From assembly GCF_900104355.1 (NCBI RefSeq), contig NZ_FNIY01000009.1:96389-160388 (forward strand): 64,000 bases of DNA. Reading direction: 5' to 3'. Below, one piece after another: positions 12,297 through 20,860 of this stretch (the stretch's first letter is position 1; every line of letters begins with the position of its first letter). The translations under genes were made by a program, and so were the position numbers. The stretch comes from Phyllobacterium sp. OV277. Lineage in GTDB: Bacteria > Pseudomonadota > Alphaproteobacteria > Rhizobiales > Rhizobiaceae. Under the pieces are notes generated by a model. The model saw only the letters and a list, made by a program, of their open reading frames with translations. It was not told where the DNA came from and did not search any database.

Positions 12297-12444
12297 CGTC
12301 ATCCTCGGGCTTGACCCGAGGACCCACGGTAAACAGCAGGAATACATCCGCAATTTTTTAAGTTTCACGTTAGGGCAAACGTTGAATGCGCCGTGATCTC
12401 GGCTACTCAGTCGTGGGTCCTCGGGTCAAGCCCGAGGATGACGG
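12297..12444. repeat. paired palindromic repeat (CCTCGGG...CCCGAGG type)
   Basis: Two copies of a ~32-bp sequence face each other at 12298-12329 and 12412-12444. Each contains the self-complementary core CCTCGGGCTTGACCCGAGG, and the outer parts (GTCATC.../...GATGAC, GGACCCACG/CGTGGGTCC) complete an inverted repeat with an ~80-bp spacer. Similar palindromes are common between genes in alphaproteobacteria. It fills most of the 326-bp gap between yidD and thrS, where I see no gene. Confidence 0.8.
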
Positions 12445-12463
12445 AGAGTGGGAGAGATGGGTG

Positions 12464-12823
12464 TCAACTCTGCTTGCTCACCCCCCAATAGCGCCACGGC
12501 AAGTACCACACAAACCGCGCATCGAGCGATGTCGGCACAGGATCATGACCATGGCTGCCACCGGGCCCGCAGCGGACAAAGCGGAAGAGCCCCATCCAGC
12601 CACCCGTCCACAACCCATAGCGGGCAATGGATTCATAGGCATATTCAGAACAGGTCGGCAGGTGCCGACAGGAATTGCCGATAAAGCCTGATAAAGTCAG
12701 CTGGTAGAGCCTGATAAAGCCGGTTCCAAACAATCGTCCGGGAGTTTTCGGCCAGACACCGCCCCAGTTACGGGAATATTTTTTGGGTTTCCCGGCGGGA
12801 TCATCAGCCGAATGCTCACACAT
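12464..12823 (-). CDS. yidD: membrane protein insertion efficiency factor YidD
   Basis: A 119-residue small membrane-associated protein. The family core is intact: IRLYQLTLSGFIG, then the Cys-rich CRHLPTCSEYAYESI and RFVRCGPGGSHGHDPVP. YidD helps YidC/Sec insert inner-membrane proteins. The start used here (MCEHSADDP) lies 5 bp after the stop codon of the NifU-like gene; an upstream in-frame start would overlap that gene by ~45 bp. The N-terminal ~35 residues are not part of the conserved domain. Confidence 0.88.
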   Translation of the reverse strand: MCEHSADDPAGKPKKYSRNWGGVWPKTPGRLFGTGFIRLYQLTLSGFIGNSCRHLPTCSEYAYESIARYGLWTGGWMGLFRFVRCGPGGSHGHDPVPTSLDARFVWYLPWRYWGVSKQS

Positions 12824-12828
12824 GAGCG

Positions 12829-13275
12829 TCAGGCCGCAGCTTCGGCGTTTTTCTTCTCGATCTGGTCGAGGCAATCGACCACGGCCTCGAAAGTCAGCAT
12901 GGTGGAATTGTGCCGCGCCTTGTAATCACGCACCGGCTCCAGAAACTTCAATTCCTCGAAACGCCCTTCCGGCGGCGTGCCATTTTCTTTCAGCATTTTA
13001 AACATGGCATCGCGCACATCGCGCAATTCCTGGCTTGTGGCCCCGATCACATGGCGGGCCATGATCGACGAGGACGCCTGACCAAGGGCGCAGGCTTTGA
13101 CGTCATGGGCAAAATCCGTCACCACACCGTCTTTGACCTTCAGATCGACAATCACCGTCGAGCCGCAGAGTTTGGAGTGGGCTTTTGCGGATGCATCGGG
13201 GCTATCCAAACGTCCAAGCCGTTGAATATTTCCTGCAAATTCCAGAATACGCGTATTGTAGACGTCGTTGATCAT
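12829..13275 (-). CDS. NifU/SufU-like iron-sulfur cluster assembly scaffold protein
   Basis: A 148-residue NifU N-domain protein starting MINDVYNTRILEFAGNIQRL; longer in-frame starts add unrelated sequence. Two of the three cluster-ligating cysteines are present (KLCGS and KACALGQASSSIMA). At the place of the third, where SufU has ARFNCATL, this protein reads ARHNSTML, with Ser for Cys. It may therefore not hold a cluster like classical IscU/SufU. It is in line with yidD (5-bp gap) and diverges from folE. Confidence 0.82.
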   Translation of the reverse strand: MINDVYNTRILEFAGNIQRLGRLDSPDASAKAHSKLCGSTVIVDLKVKDGVVTDFAHDVKACALGQASSSIMARHVIGATSQELRDVRDAMFKMLKENGTPPEGRFEELKFLEPVRDYKARHNSTMLTFEAVVDCLDQIEKKNAEAAA

Positions 13276-13548
13276 AATGGACTTCCGCACCTCATCCGAA
13301 CCAAAGTGTAACCAGAGAATTGTCTGGTATTTGGCCCTATGAATCCTGAATTCACTCTCTATATAGTATTTGAGCGGGCCAGCATAAAGCACCATGGCGT
13401 AAATTCTGCGACAATGGTATTTGTGATCGCCCAGGCGGAAGCTTTCGGGCCAAGCCGGCTTCAATACACCGCGTACTCGTTACGGAACGATTATCGTGTA
13501 TTGCCGTTTAACTCGTCGCTCCTCTGAGGGCGACTACGGGAGATCGCG

Positions 13549-14175
13549 ATGGATGCGGTAATAAAAAGTTTGCAGTCAACGACTGTCAATCAGAACAATC
13601 TACGACGTCCGACACAGGAAGAAGCGGAAGCAGCAGTGCGCACGCTGTTACTCTGGGCCGGTGACAATCCGGATCGTGAAGGTCTTCTGGATACGCCGCA
13701 GCGCGTCGCCAAGGCCTATAAGGAGCTGTTCTCGGGCTATGATGAAAGCCCTGATGACGTGCTCGGCCGGACCTTCGAGGAGGTCGCCGGATATGACGAT
13801 ATTGTCTTTATAAAAGACATTCCGTTCTTTTCCCATTGCGAGCATCATATGGTTCCCATCATCGGCAAGGCACATGTTGCATACCTTCCCGATGGCGAAA
13901 AAGTGGTTGGCCTGTCCAAGATTGCCCGCGTGGTTCACATGTTTGCCCGTCGTCTGCAAACGCAGGAGAGCATGACGGCGCAGATTGCCAATGCCATTCA
14001 GGATTCGCTGCGCCCGCGTGGTGTAGCCGTCATGATCGAGGCCGAGCATATGTGCATGGCCATGCGCGGTATTCGCGTCTCCGGCTCGACAACAACCACG
14101 ACCACTTTCACCGGTGCGTTCAAGGCTGATGTCAATGAGCAGGTTCGCTTCATGACACTTCTCAAGGGCCGCTAG
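13549..14175 (+). CDS. folE: GTP cyclohydrolase I
   Basis: A 208-residue GTP cyclohydrolase I, converting GTP to 7,8-dihydroneopterin triphosphate for folate and queuosine-type pathways. The zinc ligands are visible: Cys97 and His100 in HCEHHMVP, and Cys169 in EHMCMAMRG. The catalytic segment [15 protein letters not shown] is intact, and a Thr-rich stretch follows RVSGS. The ~20-residue N-terminal extension is normal. hisI follows 27 bp downstream on the same strand, both acting on purine-related substrates. Confidence 0.96.
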   Translation: MDAVIKSLQSTTVNQNNLRRPTQEEAEAAVRTLLLWAGDNPDREGLLDTPQRVAKAYKELFSGYDESPDDVLGRTFEEVAGYDDIVFIKDIPFFSHCEHHMVPIIGKAHVAYLPDGEKVVGLSKIARVVHMFARRLQTQESMTAQIANAIQDSLRPRGVAVMIEAEHMCMAMRGIRVSGSTTTTTTFTGAFKADVNEQVRFMTLLKGR

Positions 14176-14202
14176 GCGCTTTCATTTCCAGAATTGGCAT
14201 TC

Positions 14203-14622
14203 ATGAGCAACGGTTCCTTTTCGTCTCCCCTTGCGGACAAACATGACAATGAAGAAGGCGCGGTGTTTGCACCGCGCTTTGACGCTGCTGGTCTGGTGAC
14301 CACCATCGTTACCGATGCGCATGATGGTCATCTCCTCATGGTGGCGCATATGAATGCGGAAGCATTGCGCCTCACTTTGGCGACCGGCATTGCCCATTAC
14401 TGGTCCCGTTCGCGTCAGTCGCTCTGGAAAAAGGGCGAGACGTCAGGAAATCTGCAATCAGTCGTAGAAATGCGTACCGATTGCGATCAGGATGCTCTTT
14501 GGCTCAAGGTGACAGTGGCTGGAAATGGCCCTACCTGTCACACTGGCCGCAGATCATGTTTCTACCGCCAAGTCGTCAGCGAAAATGGCACATCCCATCT
14601 GGTCATGACACCCGCGACGTAG
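14203..14622 (+). CDS. hisI: phosphoribosyl-AMP cyclohydrolase
   Basis: A 139-residue stand-alone HisI, hydrolysing the adenine ring of PR-AMP in the third step of histidine synthesis. Signature motifs: [19 protein letters not shown], the metal-binding DCDQDA, and the paired cysteines in CHTGRRSCF. There is no fused HisE domain, as is usual in alphaproteobacteria. An in-frame TTG nine bases upstream is an alternative start. It follows folE closely, and co-transcription is likely. Confidence 0.95.
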   Translation: MSNGSFSSPLADKHDNEEGAVFAPRFDAAGLVTTIVTDAHDGHLLMVAHMNAEALRLTLATGIAHYWSRSRQSLWKKGETSGNLQSVVEMRTDCDQDALWLKVTVAGNGPTCHTGRRSCFYRQVVSENGTSHLVMTPAT

Positions 14623-14763
14623 CGCAACTTTTGCTACCAAGCACTGTCGAACGACTGCTCTCATTTTCGTTGGTTGGCTAAGCGGCCATAATTCCGCAAT
14701 ATTCATGCTTTGGATACCAAAGTGAGGGGATAATGTGCGAATACGACTTTAGGAGTGCAAGCC

Positions 14764-15738
14764 ATGCTCGAATGGGCATCGCGACGGTTGCGTGCGGCGG
14801 AACCGATTGGCGTCACTGACGGCCCGAAGGTACCTGTTCTGGACCCGTCCCCACATGTTGAAAAAAGAGCCCCCATTGCGCTGGCGCTTGGCGGCGGCGC
14901 GGCGCGCGGCTGGGCCCATATTGGCGTGTTGCGTGCGCTTGACGAAGCGGGTATCGAAATTTCCATGATCGCGGGAACGTCGATTGGCGCACTGGTGGGC
15001 GGCTGCTATCTTGGCGGCAAACTCGATCAGCTGGAAGAGTTCGCGCGCAGCCTGACCAAACGCGGTATTTTCAGCCTGCTGGATCTGCGTTTCGGTGGCA
15101 ACGGCATTTTCGGCGGCATGAAACTTGACCGCCGCTTGCGCGAACATCTGGCCGAACTTGCCATTGAGGATTTGCCAAAGCCTTTCGTTGCGGTGTGCAC
15201 CGAGATCAATACCGGTCACGAAATCTGGCTGACGCGCGGCAGCCTCATCACTGCCATGCGTGCTTCCTATGCCCTGCCCGGCGTGTTTGAACCCGTTGCC
15301 TGCAATGGCCGCATTCTGGTTGATGGCGCGCTGGTAAACCCTGTGCCGGTTTCCGTCTGCCGCTCCTATGAACAACCGCTGGTGGTGGCGGTGAACCTGC
15401 ATTACGACCAGTTCGGTCGTGCAGCGGTGATCAAGCATTCGGCGGAAGCACCGAGCGCGCAGGACGTCGAACCGGAAGGCGCAGGCAGCCATTTTCGTGC
15501 AGCGCGGGCCACGCGGCTTGGGATAACAGGCGTGATGATGGAATCCTTCAACATCATTCAGGACCGGATTTCACGCGCCCGCATGGCAGGCGATCCGCCT
15601 GATATCGCGCTATTGCCGAAAATCGGCCATGTGGGGCTTGCCGAGTTTCATCGTGCCGATGAGGCGATCAAACTCGGCTATGAGGAAACCATGGCCCGGC
15701 TCGGCGAACTCGAGCGCATGCAAAAGGTTGTTTTTTAA
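14764..15738 (+). CDS. patatin-like phospholipase (RssA/NTE type)
   Basis: A 324-residue patatin-family serine hydrolase. The oxyanion loop GGGAARGWAHIGVLRAL, the nucleophile motif GTSIG and the catalytic Asp in DGALVNPVPV are all present, so the Ser-Asp dyad is complete. The start codon is the ATG 8 bp after AGGAG; a GTG three codons earlier overlaps that ribosome-binding site. A ~45-residue N-terminal segment precedes the domain. It probably hydrolyses a lipid acyl ester at the cytoplasmic membrane; the substrate is unknown. Confidence 0.88.
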   Translation: MLEWASRRLRAAEPIGVTDGPKVPVLDPSPHVEKRAPIALALGGGAARGWAHIGVLRALDEAGIEISMIAGTSIGALVGGCYLGGKLDQLEEFARSLTKRGIFSLLDLRFGGNGIFGGMKLDRRLREHLAELAIEDLPKPFVAVCTEINTGHEIWLTRGSLITAMRASYALPGVFEPVACNGRILVDGALVNPVPVSVCRSYEQPLVVAVNLHYDQFGRAAVIKHSAEAPSAQDVEPEGAGSHFRAARATRLGITGVMMESFNIIQDRISRARMAGDPPDIALLPKIGHVGLAEFHRADEAIKLGYEETMARLGELERMQKVVF

Positions 15739-15762
15739 ACCACCAGTATCAACACAACCGCT

Positions 15763-16194
15763 TCAGGCGGTTGCGATATAGCTACGAATTTCTTCGGATT
15801 CGCGCTCGACCTCTTCGATACGCAGTTTCACCACGTCACCGATCGAGACGATGCCATGCAATGCCCCGTCTTTTTCGACAGGCAGATGGCGGAACCGACC
15901 GCGGGTCATCATTTCCATCACCTGATTCACCGTGTGCATTTCCGAGCAGACGCTGACCTTGACGGTCATGATATCCGAGATCGGACGCCAGAGCGCATCA
16001 GCGCCGTCGGCAGCAATGGCGCGCACAACATCGCGCTCGGACAAAATGCCTTTGATGGCTCGTTTTTCATCCACGATAACAATTGCACCAATCTTGTGCT
16101 TTGCAAGTGCAGCAACAGCATCACCGAGTGTCGTGTCGGGTGCAGCGCTAAAAACGTCGTAGCCTTTGCGTTCCAGTATTAATTTGACTGTCAT
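15763..16194 (-). CDS. CBS-pair domain protein
   Basis: A 143-residue protein made almost entirely of two CBS domains (~8-60 and ~75-130): TTLGDAVAALAKHKIGAIVI with GILSERDVVRAIA, then HTVNQVMEMMTRGRFRHLPV with GIVSIGDVVKLRI. CBS pairs bind adenine nucleotides and act as energy or redox sensors. No effector domain is fused, so it either regulates a partner in trans or is a free-standing sensor. It is convergent with the patatin gene. Confidence 0.9.
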   Translation of the reverse strand: MTVKLILERKGYDVFSAAPDTTLGDAVAALAKHKIGAIVIVDEKRAIKGILSERDVVRAIAADGADALWRPISDIMTVKVSVCSEMHTVNQVMEMMTRGRFRHLPVEKDGALHGIVSIGDVVKLRIEEVERESEEIRSYIATA

Positions 16195-16323
16195 GTACGT
16201 CCTCCTTGCACATTAGCCTGATGAACACCTGACCGCCGGAATCCTCCTTTATCCCCGCGACCAATACGCCATGGTGCGCGTATGTTGCACCCAATGCAAC
16301 AGCTTTGCAATTATTCCAACAGT

Positions 16324-17037
16324 TCAGCGCCGGTCCGGACGATCGAACAGGGCAACACCGAAAAAGCCAAGGAGAAAGCCGCCAATATGCGCTTCCCAGG
16401 CTATGGTTGCCGCGCCCTGGCCCGGCGTGAAGGCAAAAAGACCGGTTGCGATATTGGTGATGAACCAGACTGCGACGAAGACAAGAACCGTGCGGGTTCT
16501 CAAGGCGACCGCGATTGGCAGGATCGGTCCGGTGAATGCAGCAGAATTGCGCTGCGTTGAGCGGCGGAAGCCGAAACGCGCAGCAGCACCCATCATGCCT
16601 GAGATGGCGCCCGAAGCGCCAACCAGAGGGATCGGGCTTGCCGGATAAATGGCAAAATGCAGCATGACGGCGGCAATCGCCGTGACGACCCAGAACAGCG
16701 ATGTACGCAGCGGCCCGATACGCGCAGCGAGCGGCGAGCCAAACGCAGCCAGCCAGATCATGTTGAGCGCGATATGGGCAAAACTGCCATGCATGAAGGA
16801 ATAGGTGACGGTGGTGAGCCACGCCGCCGGTGAATAAAACCCGCCAAACTGGGAAAAGCGCGCCGGGATGAAAGCATAATCCAGCAGGAAATTATTGTCC
16901 TGCGCGTCGGTCAGCACATAATTCTCGATCAAAAACACCGCGATGCAAATCGCAAAAATGGCAAGGATGACGCCGGGAATGTTGAAGATCGGCTCGCGTG
17001 CCGGTGGCTGATTGTGCGCGTTCGTAGGCTCGGTCAT
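16324..17037 (-). CDS. rhomboid-family intramembrane serine protease
   Basis: A 237-residue polytopic membrane protein with about six hydrophobic segments. The catalytic pair is visible: Ser142 in GASGAISG and His217 in AHIGGFLLG. The supporting HGSFAHIALNMIWL motif of the second helix is also present. It cleaves transmembrane substrates within the bilayer; substrates are unknown. It is a single gene with a stable hairpin upstream that does not belong to it. Confidence 0.9.
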   Translation of the reverse strand: MTEPTNAHNQPPAREPIFNIPGVILAIFAICIAVFLIENYVLTDAQDNNFLLDYAFIPARFSQFGGFYSPAAWLTTVTYSFMHGSFAHIALNMIWLAAFGSPLAARIGPLRTSLFWVVTAIAAVMLHFAIYPASPIPLVGASGAISGMMGAAARFGFRRSTQRNSAAFTGPILPIAVALRTRTVLVFVAVWFITNIATGLFAFTPGQGAATIAWEAHIGGFLLGFFGVALFDRPDRR

Positions 17038-17098
17038 TCTTCCCGCCGCTGATTCACTTGAGAACTCTGCTTAGCAGCAAACTCACCAAACAAAAATA

Positions 17099-17125
17099 AG
17101 GCCGTTCAATGAACATGAACGGCCT
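17099..17125 (-). terminator. orphan intrinsic terminator on the minus strand (possible sRNA 3' end)
   Basis: A perfect 10-bp stem (AGGCCGTTCA/TGAACGGCCT) with a 7-nt loop. On the minus strand it is followed by TATTTTTGTTTGG; on the plus strand the tail is CAATTTGAAT, so it is oriented minus. No minus-strand gene lies upstream: 17126-17350 is free of recognisable genes and the next gene is on the plus strand. The 313-bp gap 17038-17350 otherwise shows nothing I can name. Confidence 0.6.
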
Positions 17126-17350
17126 CAATTTGAATACTTCAACAGATAACTCTACTCGCCATCCTTGTGGCACAGAGCACCCACCCGCTCAATCTAAACC
17201 ATTTGTTAACCTTAACTGCCCCCCACGGTGGACACAGCCGCATCATCAATGGCGCTTCTGAGCCGCCGGTGCGAATGTCTGGCTGGTTAAACACACTCTC
17301 CATGCAGAATTAGAAACCAGCGGGTCTCAACCCTCAACCGGAAGCATCAT

Positions 17351-17980
17351 ATGCGGCATGATGGAGCGAGCGAGCTTTTCGCCTATTGGAACGATCTGCG
17401 CGGAACCCGCGCAGCACCGGAGCGGCGGGAAATATCACCTGCCCTCATCCGCTCGCGCCTGTCCGACACGTTCATCCTGCGCGCCAGCGGGGCATCTGAA
17501 GCACGCTTCCGGTTGGCAGGAACGCGCATCTGCTCGATCTATGGACGTGAACTTAAAGGCCAGACATTTACCTCAATCTGGCAGACCAAGGACAAATCAG
17601 TCATTGCACGGATCATCTCCAGCAGCCTGACAACCAAGACCGTCGTCCAGTCCACCTATGAGGGCAAAAGCAGCCGTGGCCGCAAAATGCTGTTCAATCT
17701 CATTCTCCTGCCGCTGGCAAACGAGGTGAATGAACGGCATCTCCTCGGCATGATAACCGCCGCGGGTAAACCGTTCTGGCTGGAATCCGATGCGATCATC
17801 GAGAACAGTCTCCGGTCGATATCCATGGTCGACCCGCTTCAGTCAACTGTTGTGCCGGTCAATCATCCATTACAGGAAGACCACAGACTTGTGGTGGCGA
17901 ACAGGCTGTTGCCTGCCCCCAATGGCAGCCGCCGGGTGAGGCATCTCATGGTTTTCGACGGTGGGAAAATCCCCGATTAG
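17351..17980 (+). CDS. PAS domain protein (PAS_5 family)
   Basis: A 209-residue protein of the alphaproteobacterial PAS_5 type. The sensor fold spans ~10-140, with the conserved start FAYWNDLRGTRAAPERREI followed by RFRLAGTRICSIYGRELKG and a core strand pair KMLFNLILLPL. No output domain is attached. GGAAG lies 7 bp before the ATG. The next gene downstream encodes a PilZ protein, suggesting a shared signalling role, though they are 100 bp apart. Confidence 0.75.
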   Translation: MRHDGASELFAYWNDLRGTRAAPERREISPALIRSRLSDTFILRASGASEARFRLAGTRICSIYGRELKGQTFTSIWQTKDKSVIARIISSSLTTKTVVQSTYEGKSSRGRKMLFNLILLPLANEVNERHLLGMITAAGKPFWLESDAIIENSLRSISMVDPLQSTVVPVNHPLQEDHRLVVANRLLPAPNGSRRVRHLMVFDGGKIPD

Positions 17981-18082
17981 GTCGGCAAACTCTAATAAAT
18001 CCTTACCCTGTTACCTCGCCGTTAAGACTTGTGTTCTAATCTGGATTGATCGAAATCCATTTTAGCCTCCCGGATACACTTC

Positions 18083-18691
18083 ATGCATCTGACCCGTGAC
18101 GATACAAATCCGACTATCGGCGCCATGGGAAAGTTTCATCGCGTGAAGGTGGAGCTTTATGGCCGCTTCATGCTGGAAGACCGCACCGAGCATGTCTGCC
18201 AGATCGACGAGATGTCGCCGGGCGATGCCCTCTTCACCACGGAAGTTATGGCAAGCACCGGCGAGCGTATCATCGCCTATATCGATCATATCGGCCGGGT
18301 TGAGGGTCATGTGGAGCGTCTGGTCAGTGGCGGCTTCCTGCTTGCGCTCATTGCTTCAGACCGCAAGAAGAACAAGATCGCGGCGCAGCTGACCTGGCTT
18401 GCCAACAAGCATGAACTTGATATGCCCGAGGACCGGCGCCATCAGCGCATTGCGCCAAGCAATCCGATTTCCATGCTTGGCATGTCCGATGGCCGCGAAT
18501 ATCCCTGCCGTATCATCGATCTGTCGATTTCAGGTGCCGCCGTCGAAATCCGCATGCGCCCTGCCCTGAACAGTCAGGTTGTTCTGGGTTCCATGCGCGG
18601 ACGTGTCGTGCGCCATTTCGAAGAAGGGATCGCGATTGAGTTCGCAAACGTCCAAAGCCGCGAAACAATCGAAATCGCCTTCGAGAACTAG
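18083..18691 (+). CDS. PilZ domain protein
   Basis: A 202-residue protein with a C-terminal PilZ domain (~110-200). The cyclic-di-GMP signature is present as RRHQRIAP (RxxxR-like) and DLSISGAAVEI (DxSxxG). The N-terminal ~95 residues (FHRVKVELYGRFMLEDRTEH, MSPGDALFTT) look like a second, degenerate PilZ fold lacking the binding motif. It may bind c-di-GMP and affect motility or polysaccharide output; the target is unknown. Confidence 0.85.
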   Translation: MHLTRDDTNPTIGAMGKFHRVKVELYGRFMLEDRTEHVCQIDEMSPGDALFTTEVMASTGERIIAYIDHIGRVEGHVERLVSGGFLLALIASDRKKNKIAAQLTWLANKHELDMPEDRRHQRIAPSNPISMLGMSDGREYPCRIIDLSISGAAVEIRMRPALNSQVVLGSMRGRVVRHFEEGIAIEFANVQSRETIEIAFEN

Positions 18692-18697
18692 ACGGCT

Positions 18698-19159
18698 TCA
18701 GGAGCCGGTATAGGGCGTACCGTCCTTGTGGACGAACCGCCCATCGGAACTGGCGCTCATCATATCAATATCGGAACAGGTGATAAGGTCTTGCGGGTTG
18801 CGTGAGCCCACCTCGAGATAAACAGCCATAGCCGACGATCTGTTGATCATGTGATGGCCATTACCGGTGTTTTTGGCAAACGTTGCGCAGTCGCCTGCTT
18901 TCAATATCGTTTCGCCGCCATCTTCGATAAGCGTCACTTCGCCCTCAAGGATATAGACAAACTCGTCCTCGTGGCTATGCCAATGACGCTGGCTCGACCA
19001 ACTGCCTGCCGGTAATGTCATCAGATTAACGCCGAAATCACTCAGACCACCCGCATCGCCAAGACGCCGCCGCGTCCGTGCGGCGCAGGGTGCATCGAAA
19101 GGCGGCGGATAACCTGAACCAGGACGGACAGGCACGGTGGCAAGATCGATCTTGGGCAT
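18698..19159 (-). CDS. cupin domain protein
   Basis: A 153-residue single-domain cupin. The first metal-binding motif is intact (HWHSHEDEFVYILEGEVTL) and the second lies around GHHMINRSS. This is typical of small cupins of unknown substrate, often annotated as transcriptional-regulator-like or sugar-binding. It converges with the PilZ gene 6 bp away. No partner gene is evident. Confidence 0.8.
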   Translation of the reverse strand: MPKIDLATVPVRPGSGYPPPFDAPCAARTRRRLGDAGGLSDFGVNLMTLPAGSWSSQRHWHSHEDEFVYILEGEVTLIEDGGETILKAGDCATFAKNTGNGHHMINRSSAMAVYLEVGSRNPQDLITCSDIDMMSASSDGRFVHKDGTPYTGS

Positions 19160-19511
19160 GGAACGGCTCCTCCTTTGCGAACCCGCACGTTAAACGAAAG
19201 CCGCCCTTAAGAACATTCCATCACTACCTTCCGTCTTGGTTACTAAAAGCATACATTTTGGCCGAATGTGGGCGATGCAGCTTTAAGTGATTGTCAATCA
19301 CACTTTATTCGGAAAAACAGAACCTTAACCCCTATATACTTTGTACATCTTCACGTATTCTTACTTTAAATAAAATGGTAATATTTAATAATACTTTGCA
19401 AACGCTCAATAGTTTATTTTTTACTACTTATTTTTCTCACATTTATTTCTTCTATTTACCGGCTGGTCAATGTCTCCATGCCATTCTCGCCTTAACCGGG
19501 AGACGACGGTA
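19160..19511. other. AT-rich intergenic region upstream of the BTLCP gene
   Basis: A 352-bp gap without a convincing gene, and clearly more AT-rich than its surroundings from ~19240 on. It contains one near-perfect 15-bp palindrome, GTGATTGTCAATCAC (19287-19301), which could be an operator, and AT-rich TATATACT-like sequence nearby. No homology is recognised. Confidence 0.5.
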
Positions 19512-20120
19512 ATGATAAAAAGCATGATTTTAGCGGGCGCAGCCCTTCTTATGATGACCATGACTGTACAGGCAGGACCGGTACGGTCTTCGGCAACAGT
19601 GATGCAAACCGGCGGGCGTACATCGCAGCCGATCGGTCATTATGATTTTTGCCAGATCTATCAGGATGAATGCCGCATCAAAAGCATCAGCGATACGCCT
19701 GTAACATTGACCCCAAAGGTCTGGGCACAGCTGGTTCAGATCAACACCACTGTGAATACGCAGATAAAGCCGGAAACCGATATGGAAATCTGGGGCAAGG
19801 CTGAAGTCTGGTCCTATCCAACCACTGTCGGCGATTGTGAGGATTATGTTCTGCTCAAGCGCAAGATGCTGATTGAGCGCGGCCTGCCCGTTAATTCACT
19901 GCTCATCACTGTTGTCCGGCAGATGAATGGCGAAGGCCACGCAGTTCTTACCGTGCGCACGGATCGCGGTGACTATGTGCTCGACAATCTGGAAGCGCAG
20001 ATCAAGCCATGGAACGAAACGACCTATGACTATCTGAAGCGCCAGTCGATCTACAACACAGGCGCATGGGTTTCGATCAGTGACGACCGACAGGTTCTCG
20101 TTGGCAGTATCGCGCAGTAG
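19512..20120 (+). CDS. bacterial transglutaminase-like cysteine proteinase (BTLCP family)
   Basis: A 202-residue exported protein. From the ATG at 19512 (GGGAG upstream) it has a signal peptide with cleavage near VQAGP. The catalytic triad of the family is complete: Cys109 in GDCEDY, His143 in EGHAVLTV and Asp158 in VLDNL. Members are periplasmic cysteine proteinases or transglutaminase-like enzymes, in several bacteria linked to c-di-GMP-controlled adhesin processing (LapG-like). No LapD/LapA partner is seen here, and a strong terminator follows. Confidence 0.85.
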   Translation: MIKSMILAGAALLMMTMTVQAGPVRSSATVMQTGGRTSQPIGHYDFCQIYQDECRIKSISDTPVTLTPKVWAQLVQINTTVNTQIKPETDMEIWGKAEVWSYPTTVGDCEDYVLLKRKMLIERGLPVNSLLITVVRQMNGEGHAVLTVRTDRGDYVLDNLEAQIKPWNETTYDYLKRQSIYNTGAWVSISDDRQVLVGSIAQ

Positions 20121-20144
20121 GATTTACACACCCGCTTTCATGAT

Positions 20145-20175
20145 AAGCCAGTTCCGGCAACGGAGCTGGCTTTTT
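20145..20175 (+). terminator. intrinsic terminator after the BTLCP gene
   Basis: A stem of AGCCAGTTCC (20146-20155) pairing with GGAGCTGGCT (20162-20171), with a single G-T wobble and a 6-nt loop, followed by further Ts (20172-20175). It lies 25 bp after the stop codon at 20120. This is a textbook Rho-independent terminator. Confidence 0.85.
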
Positions 20176-20190
20176 CATGAAGCCCACAGA

Positions 20191-20718
20191 TCAGATTGGC
20201 TCCATGCCGCGCATGAAGCGCTTGCCGTTTTCGACATAATGGGCTGCCGAGAGTCTGAGCTGCTCAATGGCCGCATCATCCAAAGTGCGAATAACACGGG
20301 CGGGCGAGCCGACGATCAGCGAATTATCGGGAAATTCTTTGCGTTCCATCACAAGCGCACCGGCTCCCACCAGCGAGTTTTTGCCGATCTTCGCGCCGTT
20401 GAGAATAATGGCACCCATGCCAATCAATGTATTTTCGCCAATGGTGCAGCCATGCAGCATGGCGCGGTGGCCGATGGTGCAGCCCTCGCCGATTGTCAGC
20501 GGATAGCCCATATCCGTATGCATCACCGTGTGCTCCTGCACATTGGTGTTGCGGCCAACATGGATGGGTTCATTATCGCCGCGCAAAACCGACCCAAACC
20601 AGATGCCGGCATTCTCGCCAAGGAAAATCCTGCCAACCAATACGGCATCGGGCGCGATCCAGTTTGACTCCCGGTGTTCAAATTCGGGCGCGTGGCCATC
20701 AAGCGTATATATGGGCAT
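20191..20718 (-). CDS. gamma-class carbonic anhydrase-like hexapeptide protein
   Basis: A 175-residue left-handed beta-helix protein of the YrdA/PaaY/gamma-carbonic anhydrase group. The start at 20718 is fixed by AGGAGG 5 bp upstream; a longer frame adds 18 residues. Hexapeptide repeats run through GCTIGHRAMLHGCTIGENTL and the zinc histidines are seen in HTVMHTD, GHRA and MLHGC. Carbonic anhydrase activity is possible but not guaranteed in this subgroup. Confidence 0.85.
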   Translation of the reverse strand: MPIYTLDGHAPEFEHRESNWIAPDAVLVGRIFLGENAGIWFGSVLRGDNEPIHVGRNTNVQEHTVMHTDMGYPLTIGEGCTIGHRAMLHGCTIGENTLIGMGAIILNGAKIGKNSLVGAGALVMERKEFPDNSLIVGSPARVIRTLDDAAIEQLRLSAAHYVENGKRFMRGMEPI

Positions 20719-20860
20719 AAATCCTCCTGAGATTCGCTGATGCCAGCTTAGCCACCCAAATGCATTCTTCACAGACGATTAACCATAAATCAGCACTTTG
20801 CCGCTAATCTTCTCCCGATCTCAGGCAGCTTCAAAAGCTGCCAACAGGACCGGAAGAGCG

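Noticed and set aside
15757..15773. Hairpin AACCGC/GCGGTT between the patatin and CBS genes
   Set aside because: The stem is short, overlaps the CBS gene end and is not followed by Ts.
16283..16301. 7-bp stem TGTTGCA/TGCAACA downstream of the rhomboid gene
   Set aside because: The stem is weak and the minus-strand tail is TACGCG, not T-rich.
19287..19301. Palindrome GTGATTGTCAATCAC as a regulator site
   Set aside because: It is a single copy with no matching regulator or mapped promoter; noted only in the intergenic entry.
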